DNA from: Blepharisma stoltei
Lineage: Eukaryota > Ciliophora > Heterotrichea > Heterotrichida > Blepharismidae
Assembly (NCBI GenBank): GCA_914767885.1
Contig: CAJZBQ010000017.1
Location: 1-64,000 of the forward strand
DNA: 64,000 bases
Reading direction: 5' to 3'
Shown here in pieces: positions 23,256 to 34,032 of the stretch (positions within the stretch are counted from its first letter, which is position 1; each line of letters starts with the position of its first letter). A program made the position numbers and the translations under genes. The notes under the pieces were generated by a model, which had not been told where the DNA came from, searched no databases, and worked only from the letters and a program-made list of their open reading frames with translations.

Positions 23256-26200
23256 CTATACAGGCTTTTTAGTTATTTTTTCACCAAATAAAAATATCTT
23301 GAGCTCTTCGAAAGAAATTGTTCCTGACTGATCAGCATCAACCACTCCAAAGAACTGAGCCCATTCTTTAGTTCTTATTCCTTTTATGCTTGCCTTTAGC
23401 TCTTTAAGACTCAGCTGTCCATCTCCACTTTTATCACAAAGCCTAAACGCTTTTTCGAATTTTTTTATATTTTCATCAGTGTTCCAGTCTGTGCAAGCTT
23501 TGCATAAATTAAGTATTAAGGTCTTTTATTACAGATCACTTTATGCCTACAAGAGCTGACAATTTATATCATTTCCCTCTGCAGGTGGGGTTTTGCCCGT
23601 CTAAAAGGACTTTTGCTTGTCGCAGCTCTGGCCACGGGTACCCTGCTGAGGGTCAAGAAAAGGCTGAGAAAGGAGAAAGTTACGAGCAAGTCCCAAATCT
23701 ATGAACTCTAAGGGCACGGACTGCCTATTCTGTCTGCAACTGCTGGAGAGGAGGGCCTGGAGCCTGAAGGATAGGAACCATATAGTAGCTGAGACGTCCT
23801 AGTGATATCCTAGGGTAAGCTTGATCATTCTAATTTGTATACCGATCAGAAATCTAAGTCAATTTTAATCAGTATTGCTAACATACGAATCATAATTAAA
23901 AATATGGCGTCTCCACCTGGCATGGCCTCCGGCCACGCAGCTTCCGAGCACATATTTTAATTATATCCGGCAAGGTTTTACTAACCCAGAAATGGACAGC
24001 AATGCTTGGTAAGCAATTCTGATACTGTACAGAGCCTAGCCCTCAGTCCGAATTCAGGATTAGGTTTTACCTCGAAGGGAAGGAGGAGTTCAGGTTTGGA
24101 AAGGGCAAGCCCAGCTAAGTCTACAGGGGAATACCTAGATCAATCGGGCAAGTGCCTAGCGTGAAACTGGGAGTTACGCCCCAGGACTTGAATTTTTCCT
24201 TTTTGCCGAGAGGTCACCAGAAATTCCATTTTTTGGAATTTTTGAGTGGTCAACTTCGTCACCCAAGCAGCAGCCGCAGAAGTCCATAGCCCGCCCACTC
24301 AACACTCAAGCCGCAAGGAGAGGAGTAGACGTCCAGGTGAAATCTCACTTCAGAATACCATGCCACCAGGAGCTGAAGAAGAGGAAGGGCAGTGTCAGAG
24401 CTGAGCTTGGCCAGCGAATCATTGTCCCAACTCGAACAAGGTGAATCCGAAGACGGCGCAAAGCAGGTGAACCCAAATCTAGGGTCCTTGGTGACTGCGT
24501 AATCAAAACGGCAGACACCTTCTAATTTCTAAGTTAAGTAAGCTAACATACGAATCTGATAATTCCGTTCTTTCTCACTCTCGAGATGCCAGCTACATTC
24601 TTTCAGCAATCTAAATCCCCAATCCCATCGCCAGGTTTTTGGCTCACTCCAAGAGAGTTCCTATCCTAAGAAAAGTAATCCTACGCTATGATTATAATTA
24701 CTTATTATCATGGCTGAGATAACTTACTATGAAAAATAATGAAATTGCCTTACAAAAATTTAGCTGATTTATATTTTATTATATGCAAGCTGTCACAAAT
24801 TCTGAAAATTCAATATAACCTTTTTTCATAAGGTCGGCGTTTGAAATAATCTTCCTAAGCTTTTTTTGGACTTTGATATCTAGATTTTTAGTTTCGTTCA
24901 ATAGCTCTTCTTCAGTAAGCTGCCCATCTTTATTGGTGTCCAAACTTTTAAAAATTTCAATAAACTGGCGACTGTCATTTTGGTCTGCAAGGTTGACTTT
25001 GAAAAACGAAAAAAGCGCTCTTGCGATTTTATCTTTAGAGCTAAACTCTACAAGGCGATTGATTGCTCCATTGTTAGCAGGAGTTGATAACAGAGATTGA
25101 TTATTTTTGACCCATAGATGCTCCAGCGCATTTTGTACATCAATTCTTTTATTGTAATCAATCTCAAACATTTTGCTGACTCTCTGCCTTATAAAAAATA
25201 TTTTATAATTTTTATATAAAAAAAAATATTTTAATTAAAAAAAAATTATTATATCGAGGTAAGAATATCTTTAAATTCATTAGTTGTGAAAATCCAATTA
25301 TTTTCTTCAAAATTAATCCCTTTTTGATACTGAAGTTTAAGATCTGCTAAAGTTTTTCCTCTAAAAGGAGGCTTTCTTTGAATAATTGAATACAACAAGA
25401 CTCCAACACTTCAGACATCGCTTGCGAGTTCATTGCAGTTGCCATCTAGTACTTCAGGAGCAATATAGCAGGTCTAAATAAACTTTACCACTTCATTTAG
25501 CTTAATTGAGTCTTCTATTTCCCAAGGAAAAGAAAAACTTACAAGTTTGCAATTAGTTTTCCCATCTTTTGAGTCCACAATAACATGTGAAAGATTTATC
25601 CCATGATGGACAATCCTATTTCTATGGCAATAATTTAAGCCGCTTAAAATATCTCGAATTATTGTGCATGCCAAAGAAGAGCTAATAATTTCATCATCAA
25701 GCTTCTCAAGTAAATTCATTCCAGAGGCGTGCTCATAAACTAAATATCAGCTTTTTCCTGACTCGTAGACTTCACAAAGTTTGACTATATTTGGGTGATC
25801 CTAAATTTAATTTTATAGCCCGATCTTCCTTTTGGATTGGACTATGAGGCGAGTCGGTTCTACAATAGTTTTGGTAAGACTAACTCTCCAGATGAAAAAA
25901 AAAAATTTACTATATTTTGGAGATTTGCCATCTGGAGAGTGGGTTTTACTAACAAAAGCTGTAGAGCCAGCTCCCCTTCTGATGTTTGGGGAGGCATCGG
26001 TATAGCGTAAGCCAAAAGGAGCCTCGGGTTATACAAGGGAAAGGAATTTTTGTACCTCAAGAATAAACATTTCTTGGATTTCTAATGGCACACACAATTT
26101 TCTAACCTCTTTAATTACTCGTTTTAAGCCTGTTATTTTGTCTACTACGAGAGAAGTCTCTCCTGAGAACCCAAAATGCAATTTTCTGACCGTTGTGTAT

Positions 26201-27105
26201 TTTTCTCTTATTGGAGTTTTTAGAAACTCAAATGAAAATCCTTTATTTTTGAATGAAGGACTTCTTGGAGAGTTAGAATATGATGCGTTTGTTGATAATA
26301 TTAAGATTAAAGGGCTTAAGGTCTTCGAAATTTGATGCCTCTGCACGCTTGTAGCAAGAGATCCTGCTTGCCGGGGGTAGATCAGTTACCTGAGACCCGT
26401 CAGCAGCGGTCTGGGACCTGGGGCTTGTACCGTATTCTAGAGTCTCGATAGGCTAGAAAGGCTCATATTTCTTCAAGTATTGCGGGTTCTATGAAGATAG
26501 AGGTCAACCCAATGCCTCCTGTCGGCCACCTTAAGGAAGGGTGACACCCAGGAAAAGAACCACAGACCTACGGAAAGAACCCGTACCCGAAAAATTCCGT
26601 ATAACTAATACCTGCTGACTCCCAGAGTTACCTACCCCATATAGCCACTCTAGGTAAGCTAACGGTTAGGATTAAAGGCCCGGATCCGGTTTCATTATAC
26701 TTCAAAAGTGGTGCGTCGTCACCAAGGGCATATTTCGTTGCCACCGCCATATTAATTACTGTTTGTTCATAAAGATATCAGCTTTGAATTTCTTGGGGAG
26801 GATGATCCAGCTGAAGAAAAGCTCCCACGGCGGCTTTTGGACAACTTTAGAGAGTTTTTGTGCCGTTTTTTATATTTTTTTGGTTTATTTTGAATATTTA
26901 AAAAAATAGGATATACTCGTAATTTGCAAAAATAGAAAAATATATATAAAATGGTAAAAATAAATTTATTTATATACAATTTAAACGCAATAGAAGTTTC
27001 TGGAGCAACAACTTTATATTCGATTTCAGATTTCAAAGATTTTGTCGTAGATTCTTGCAGACCCTTTTCACTGGTAGGATCCGGCCTATTTGAACAGCAA
27101 CCCAT
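23256..27105 (-). CDS. CDPK-like pseudokinase copy D with five insertions
   Basis: Start MGCCSNRPDP, UAG stop at 23256. The open parts, after removing a 102-bp IES, a 459-bp GC-rich element, a 218-bp palindrome inside intron 1, an 83-bp IES and a 1,292-bp composite insertion, total 554 codons and stay in phase. The kinase domain has HHGINLSHV for HRDLKPENI and FSFPW for DFG, with APEVL and DVWSVG retained. Four EF-hands follow: a canonical first loop (DTNKDGQLTEEE), a degenerate second (DLMKKGYIEFSE) and canonical third (DKSGDGQLSLKE) and fourth (DADQSGTISFEE). It is a calcium-binding pseudokinase in design. Expression depends on removal of every element, so it could also be dead. Confidence 0.65.
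23492..24791. mobile_element. Composite 1,292-bp insertion with 8-bp direct repeats
   Basis: Interrupts the EF-hand region of copy D. The 8-bp repeat TGCAAGCT lies at both edges, and removing one copy plus the insert restores ACTDWN in frame. Inner ends TTGCATAAATTAA and TTGCATATAATAA form a short inverted repeat. A SINE-like element is nested at 23892-24541. The rest (about 23560-23870) is GC-rich, structured and non-coding. Confidence 0.7.
23877..24556 (+). mobile_element. SINE-like retroposon copy 2 with 15-bp target duplication
   Basis: A 650-bp element (23892-24541) between perfect repeats of GCTAACATACGAATC. It has the same ATAATTAAAA head hairpin, the same internal blocks (for example CAATCGGGCAA and GCGTGAAACTGGG) and a TAAGT-type tail as copies 1 and 3. 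It is about 70 bp longer than the other copies. It is nested inside the composite insertion of copy D. Confidence 0.85.
25177..25261. other. IES-like insertion, 83 bp, one edge TG
   Basis: Interrupts copy D at the LSKM codons, the same position as the elements in copies A and G. The right edge is TA, and the left edge reads TG on the plus strand. Removing 83 bp restores frame. Confidence 0.7.
25814..26033. mobile_element. Palindromic MITE, 218 bp, inside an intron
   Basis: Expands intron 1 of copy D. The ends TATAGCCCGATCTTCC and, inward from the right, TATAACCCGAGGCTCC form an inverted repeat. The pairing continues through CTCTCCAGATG/CATCTGGAGAG, so nearly the whole element folds back. Removal leaves a 16-nt GT...AG intron like those of its paralogues. 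Confidence 0.8.
26323..26791. mobile_element. GC-rich insertion, about 459 bp
   Basis: Interrupts the N-terminal linker of copy D. Near-repeats CTTCGAAATTT and CTTTGAATTT flank it. Removing 459 bp joins SPRNSK to TLSPLI in frame, matching paralogues. The interior is GC-rich, non-coding and unrelated to the SINE-like family over most of its length. It is possibly a second retroposon family. Confidence 0.6.
26873..26976. other. IES-like insertion, 102 bp, in-frame
   Basis: An AT-rich TA-bounded stretch in the linker of copy D, absent from paralogues. It adds an aberrant hydrophobic Phe/Ile/Tyr run. Unlike the others it has no stop and a length divisible by three, so it would be translated if retained. 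Confidence 0.6.
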
Positions 27106-28483
27106 TTCTTTATTTTTATATTGAAACAGTGTAAAACTTCTTAAAATAAACTCTGAAAACATTATTAAAGTTTTTAATGTAAATTCTGAAGAAAATAGTT
27201 CAATATGCAATATTAAAATGCATAATTTAATAATAGTAAAGTTTAAAAAAAAGAAATTTTGGGTTAAATAAGGAATAGGATTTCTATTAAGCAAAAAAGA
27301 AATTATTAATGCAACTATTTTAAAATAATTTTGATGATAAGAATTATTTAATCGGCATTAAATTATAAAAATATAAAAATTCTGTTTTTATTGAAAATAG
27401 TTCATATAACAAGCTGAGGTATCAAAAAATTTTTATTGAATTTTTTGAGTTATTGCGAATATTATGATAATTATAAAATTTGACTTAAATCTTTGAGGAT
27501 ACTACCCATAATTATAAATTATTGATATTATCCTATTCTATCTCGCAACAATAGAGAAACGAATAAAGAGCTTGAAAGCAGATATCAGCTTGGTATGAGA
27601 AATATATTAAGGCATGAGTTAATTTCAATTTCAACAGTTGTCTAGTTTCTTTTATATCGTAATTTTATAATTTATAATATATAAATACTTTTCTAAATAT
27701 TTACATATAAACTCTGATATGCAATATTATTTTGAAAATGTCTCCATATATTTGGGATAAGAATAAAGTCTCAAATAGATTATTAATAAAATATAAATTA
27801 TACAAATTGCGCTGTTCATTTAATATATCTAATATTCACAAAATCAAAAGAAAATATGAGAGCGGCTATTTTACGTTGACAAGATATTGAAGTCAAAAAA
27901 TTTTAAAAAATACTAGCATTGTAATTATATCAAGTCTTCTGAATTTTCCACTGCTTGTGCAGACTGAAATAATGATGAAAATATGATAAAATTTAAGAAG
28001 GTGTTTAAGCTTTGTGATAAAAATGGAGACTGTTAAGTGTTGAGGAACTCGAAGTGAAAACAAATAATTTTAGTCATGATTTATAATAAAACTTATTAAA
28101 AGCGTAGTAAAACAGAAATAAAGCAAGATAAAGTTTTCATTAATTCATTTTTACAAAAATGTTTGATGTGTATTATTTGCGATTTATAGTGTCTAAATCT
28201 CTCCTAGTAATTTTAATATTATTAATAATTCAAGAATTAAAAAAATTAAAAATTAGATTAGCTTACTTAATTATGATGAAATTAGAAATGAAAATTAAAG
28301 ATTTTTAATTATGCACTAAATCGCTTTCCTAATTAAAATTAGCCTGAGAACTAAGATTCATAAAATTAATTAACAAATATTAACTAATGAAACTATAAAT
28401 TTGTATAGAAAAACTTGTTATTTGTTAATTAATAGACAACTTATTAATTATTTTTCAAGACATTTTCTCTGAAATAAATTTAT
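27106..28483. other. Spacer with inverted EF-hand remnant
   Basis: AT-rich. The one recognisable item is on the plus strand at about 27940-28045, opposite to the array. It reads FSTACADWNNDENMIKF, then FKLCDKNGDC and a stop, which corresponds to the third EF-hand of the pseudokinases. It is a decayed, inverted fragment. Confidence 0.6.
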
Positions 28484-30196
28484 CTATACACGATTTATAT
28501 TAATAACATTTCCACCAAACAAAAATGCTTTGAGCTCTTCAAGAGAAATCGTTCCTGACTGATCGGAATCGACATTTCCAAAGAACTGAACCCACTCTTT
28601 AGTTCTTATTCCTTCGATTTTTTCTTTTAGTTCTTTAAGACTTAATTGTCCATCCCCATTTTTATCACAAATTTTAAATGCTTTTTCGAATTTTTTAATA
28701 TTTTCCTGAGTATTCCAATCTGTGCAAGCTGTAGCAAATTCTGAAAATCCTATATATCCTTTCTTCATAAGATCAGCGTTCTTTAAGATCATTTTAAGCT
28801 TGTTTTGGACTTCAATGTCTAAATTCTTAGTTTCATTTAAGAGCTCTTCCTTAGTGATTTGTCCATCTTTATTAGTATCCAAACTTTTGAAAAGCTCAAT
28901 AAACTGACGACTTTCATTTTGGTCTGCCAGGGTGACTTTGAAATATTTTAAAAGCTCCTGAGTAATGACGTCTTTTGAAGTAAACTCTACAAGGCGGTTG
29001 ATTGCTCTATTATTAGTAGGCGATGAAGGCAAAGAATGATAATTTTTGACCCATGGGTGGTTCAATGCTTCCTCAACCGTTATTCTTTTATTGCAGTCAA
29101 ACTCAAGCATTTTACTAAGCAAATCTTTTAACTCAGCCGATTCAAAAACCCAATTCGTTTCGTCAAAATTAAGTACTCTTTCATAGTCCTTTAATAGATC
29201 CTTCACAGTTTTACCCCGAAAAGGAGGCTTTTCTTGGATCATTAAATACAAAATAACTCCAGCGCTCCAAATATCACTAGCCGGATTATCAAAGACCTTA
29301 TTGAGTATTTCAGGAGCCATAAAACATGTCTAAGTAAAACTTACCACTTCGTCTATTTCTACTAAACCTTCTAATTCTCAAGGATAGGAAAAGCGAGTTA
29401 TTTTACAATTAATTTTCCCATCTCTTGAATCCAAAATAATTTTCTCAAGATTTAACCCCAAGTGTATAACTCGGTTTCTGTGGCAATAGTTTAAACCACT
29501 TAAAATATCTCGTGTTATTGAGCTTGCCAACGAATTATCAACACTTTCTTTATGAGTCAATTCAAGTAAATTACTTCCGGAAAAGAACTCATAAATTAAA
29601 GACCATTTTTCTTCTGATTCATAGACTTCATGAAGTTTCACTATATTTGGGTGATCCTAATTTATTCTTACAAGGCAATGGAACTTTTGAATTTCCATTA
29701 TTAATTTTTCTTTATCTTTTTTCTGAATTGCGGACTTTTTTACCTCTTTTATGACCTTTTTAAGGCTAGTTCTGTTATCATTTGCGATTAAAGTATCTCC
29801 ATGAAATGCTGAGTGCAAAATTTTTATCGGTGTATATCTTTCTTCAACAGGAATTTTTAAAAATTTTTTGGAAAAATCTATATCAAATCGAGGGCTTCGA
29901 GGGCTGCGAGCGCTTTGAGGACTTCGAGAGCTTCGTGGGCTGGGATCAGTCACTTTTATTGTGTCTACCATTAAGGATGATGACCTGTAGTTGTCCTTTG
30001 GAGACGTTGAAGTTGAAGATCAGTCTTCAGAACGTTGAACCAACAGTCGTGGAGAGTGCTTTTTTTTATGCCTTTCTCGAGGTGTTTGAGTAGCAAATGC
30101 TTTCTTGTCGAGTTCCGACTTCAAAGATTCAGCTGTCTTGTCTGCTTGACTCTTTTCACTTGTTGAGTCCAATCGTTTCGAGCAGCAACAGCCCAT
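28484..30196 (-). CDS. CDPK-like pseudokinase copy E (intact, four EF-hands)
   Basis: The intact reference for the long subfamily: 560 residues, two 15-nt introns, no IES. Start MGCCCSKRLD (predicted myristoylated and palmitoylated), then an Arg/Ser-Pro linker (SPRSSRSPQSARSPR). The N-lobe has SLKKVIKEVKKS, the catalytic loop is HLGLNLEKI, FSYPW stands for DFG, and MAPEIL and DIWSAGVILYLM follow. A CDPK-like junction helix region (AINRLVEFTSKD) precedes EF1 DTNKDGQITKEE, degenerate EF2, EF3 DKNGDGQLSLKE and EF4 DSDQSGTISLEE. The domain order is that of canonical CDPKs, so calcium should still change conformation. The missing HRD and DFG aspartates argue against phosphotransfer. Confidence 0.88.
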
Positions 30197-31554
30197 TTCT
30201 TTATTATAAATGGAGAAATTGTTGAAATTATGTGGAAAAAAATCAGTAAAACTTCGATAAATTAAAGTTATAGGGCTCTTAAGAAGAACAAGCCAAAAAA
30301 TAAAAAATTCATCTGAATCCTTACTAGAAAATAAGAAAATATTTTTCATAAAAATATTTCTTATATAGTTGAAATTAGTTTGGATTGTATTTTTAAATAA
30401 AGTATACATGAAAATCATTTTGAAAATTTTACTATAAGACTGGGCTAACCAAAATGGAGAAATTGTATCTATTATCGGAATTTTTATTATTCCCCATTGA
30501 AAATTAATATTTCATTTTATTTGATAATAATTATGAATTGATATTTCAAGTTGTTTTTAAGATAGCTCTGATCTTTTATAGATACTTGAAAATAAATTTT
30601 CAATAATTCAAAAATGATGCTTTACCAACTATCTCATTAATTCTCAACTCATCTTTTAATTCGTATAAAATATGAGTGATATTGCTAGGGAAATAGCGTG
30701 AAAAGCTAGGATTTAAATCTTTTCACCTTCTAGAGAGGTTTTAAGTGATCAATTAATAGAATTTGCGATGCAAAATGCATACGGGGAAGGGATTAAGATA
30801 AAAATTTAGCTATATTATCAATTATGTTTATCAATGCACTTGGATAATTATTATTTAAAAATTGATTCTAAACATTTCTTGGATATGCATTTTTATTCAA
30901 AATATATCCATTTGGATTAGTTTAAGAGTGCTGTTTATGATTGCATTATAAGATTATCGGCAGCAAATTCAATCTACAACTGCAATGCTGTATTCTTAGT
31001 TAAAGCAAGGAATTATGGGAAATATTCATTATAATTATCCTTATGAAAGTTGTTGAGTAGAAGATGCTGCATAAGGATGCTTTTTATAATCGTGGCATAA
31101 ATCATTTAGCCATAGTTTTCTTGATATCTCAGAGAAGTAAATAATAACTAAAATAACAGTTTTCCTATAAAAAGTAAAAAACATTTTTGCCAAAGCTATT
31201 TTTAGTTTTTAAAGAAAATAGTTTATGAAAATTAAAAATTATTTTTATTATGCAATTTCACAAGAATCTACGCATTATTAATATATCTAAACTTTTAGTC
31301 ATTTAATTGCAATTTCACCACGTTCATGCGATTAAACTTAGCCATATTAAATTTTCAGTAAAATCACAAATCAAGATGGGGCATTAATTATCAATCTTCA
31401 AGTTAAATAGGTCCAGTATTTATTTGCAATTAAATAAATCTTTAATTAAATATTGTGAAATGAGATCTGGCTATAGCAATTTATTAAATATAGCCTATTA
31501 GAAATGATATTAAAACCTTATGGGAATTATTAAGAGTGTGCTAATATGTCTATT
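30197..31554. other. AT-rich spacer
   Basis: About 1.35 kb between copies E and F. No coding frame, RNA gene or clear repeat is visible. Confidence 0.45.
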
Positions 31555-32745
31555 CTATAGCCTTCGCAATTTATCTTTCGAAGTAAAGTCTACAGGACTG
31601 TTTATGGTTCCATTATTAGTTGAGGTAGAAATCAAAGATTGATTGTTTTTGACTCATGGATGATTCAATGCATCCTCAGCAGAAATTCTTTTGTTGCAGT
31701 CAAACTCAAGCATTTTACTAAGTAAATCTTTTAGCTCACTTGACTCTAAAATCCAATTATTATCTTCAAAATTAATCCGCCTTTTATAATCCTTGAGAAG
31801 AGTCTTCGCATTATTTCCTTGATATGGAGGCTTTCCTTGGATTATTGTATATAAAATAACTCCAGCACTTCAAATATCACTAGAAAATTTGTTATAAACC
31901 CCGCTTAATATTTCAGGAGCCATAAAGCATGTCTATATGAAATTTACCGCTTCGTTTATTTTAATTAGCTTTTCCAGCTCCCAAGGAAAAGTAAACCCAG
32001 TAATTTTACAATTAGGCTTCCCATCAGTTGAAACTAAAATAATTTTTTCTAGATTCAACCCAAGATGTAAAATCCGGTTTCTGTGGCAGTAATTTAGACC
32101 ACTTAAAATATCCCGTATTATGGTTTGCGCCAATTTACTCCCAATGCTTTCATTATCAATCTTTTCTAGTAAATTGTTTCCAAGTAGAAGCTCATAAACT
32201 AAAGACCATTTTTCTCCTGATTCATAGACCTCATAAAGCTTTAATATATTTGGGTGGTCCTAATTTATTCTTACAAGGCATAAAAACTTTTGAAATTTCA
32301 TATTTAATTTTTCATGCGCTTTTTGCTGAATTTCTGATTTTTTTACTTCTTTTATAACCCTTTTAAGGCTGACTCTTTTATCGTTTACTAGTAAAATATC
32401 TCCATAGAGTCCTAAATGCAATTTTTTTATTGTTGTGAAGTTTTCTCCAACTGGAGTTTTTAAAATTTTTCCTAAACAATCTTTATTAAGCTCATTGCTT
32501 GGTGGGAAGGTATAAGAACCTTTAATTGAAGCTGTTTTTGAAGATGATCTGGATGAAGTCTTTGGAGATGAAGAGGATGAAGATAATTTTTTAGTTCTTT
32601 GAATTGGTAGCTGGGACAAATGTTTTTTTACTTTTTTTTCTTGAGAATCATCTGGAGACGTTATTTCCATTCTCAATGACTTAGTTGACTTGTCTGCTTG
32701 ATCCTTTTCATTAGGGTCTGACCTTTTAGAGAAGCAGCAGCCCAT
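31555..32745 (-). CDS. CDPK-like pseudokinase copy F, EF-hands missing
   Basis: 386 residues with two 15-nt introns (32260-32274, 31933-31947) and no IES. MGCCFSKRSD start, Ser-rich linker, catalytic loop HLGLNLEKI, FTFPW for DFG, MAPEILSG, DIWSAGVILYT. The frame runs past the kinase into the start of the junction region (DFTSKDK) and then stops after LRRL. The EF-hand coding sequence that follows in copies D, E and G-I is absent. Compared with copy A-C proteins this looks like a secondary 3' deletion of a long-form gene. Confidence 0.75.
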
Positions 32746-34032
32746 TTATTTTTTTAAATAATCCACTCGCGAAATTACTAAAAAAAACAGTTGAAAAATT
32801 GATAAAATTAATTTATAGTGATTTTTAAAAGAATTTATATCTTATAAGGCTTTTACTAAAACTAATAAAATTAATTTTCTATTCCTTCCAATTAAGATAG
32901 CTTTGTCTGTGAAATTCTCAAATCATTATAAATATTCTCATAGCAAGCAATTTAGGAAGCCTCTGCGTTATAATAGTGGTACAAATTGATAATTGAGCTA
33001 TTGTAATTGCCCGAGGATGGCGCTATCTTGCGCCATCCTCGGGCAATTACTATAATTGATATTAAATTTTAGGAGATTTTATATCCCATTCGAAAACTTA
33101 TCTATTTTAATTCTCTTTCATTTATTTTTTAATACATTTTAGATAACGCTTCGAAAAATAAATGAATGCCTATAATTAAGCTTAATAATTAATTTTAACA
33201 AATCTAATTTTATGCTTTTAATTTGCATAACTGATTTTACTCAGCTAAATTAGCTTCTATAAATAAATTGTATTAAGACAAGGACCATTTTAGAATATGA
33301 TAGAGTCTTAATATTTTTCTAATACGCTCATAATTATTTAAGTCTAATTGAACTCTATTCAGATTCTTTAATGAGCTTTGGCTTTTTAATTAAATTGGCC
33401 TTGCATTCATAAAATTTATTAGCTAAAAATATGTCATCATTTGTAAGGAATTTCAGGGAGGTACAAAATCTCACAATCCTAAGCTCTTTTAGAATTTTCA
33501 TTAGATAAAGAGGAAAAAATTGCTTTATCTTTTATTTATATGTAATAATCTCCAAAACCAATATATAAGGTAAATCAGTCCATATACTGATAATAGTTCT
33601 TAATTTGACGCATATTATGCAAATAAATATCATAACGAATCTAATGCCATCCATGCTCTAATATAAATTAAAAATGATTTCAACTTCATTCAGAATTGAT
33701 TAATAAAGCTGTATTTACATTTACTATACTTAATGGATATTGCTCTACTCTAAAAACCTCCTTCAGTATTTTCTTTTTTATTAAACCATATTTTCAATTC
33801 CCGACTTAGTCAACTTTTTTCTGGGATAATTCTTCAGTTATTTTTTCTTTCAATTTTTATTTATTTGCACCATCATATACTTATTCTCATAAATTCTTTA
33901 TCACTTCAATTTCATCATATTCTTTATTTTTTTAACGGTTATAACACGAAATACCCTATCAAGAATGCTGCCAAACAAGCCCATTAAAATTTAATAAGTT
34001 CTTTATGATAATTAATATGATCTTAAGCTAAA
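32746..34032. other. Spacer with a perfect hairpin
   Basis: AT-rich apart from an inverted repeat at about 33003-33052. The 21-bp arms are perfect (core GCCCGAGGATGGCGC) around a 6-base loop, and weaker pairing continues outward. No gene is seen. Confidence 0.55.
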
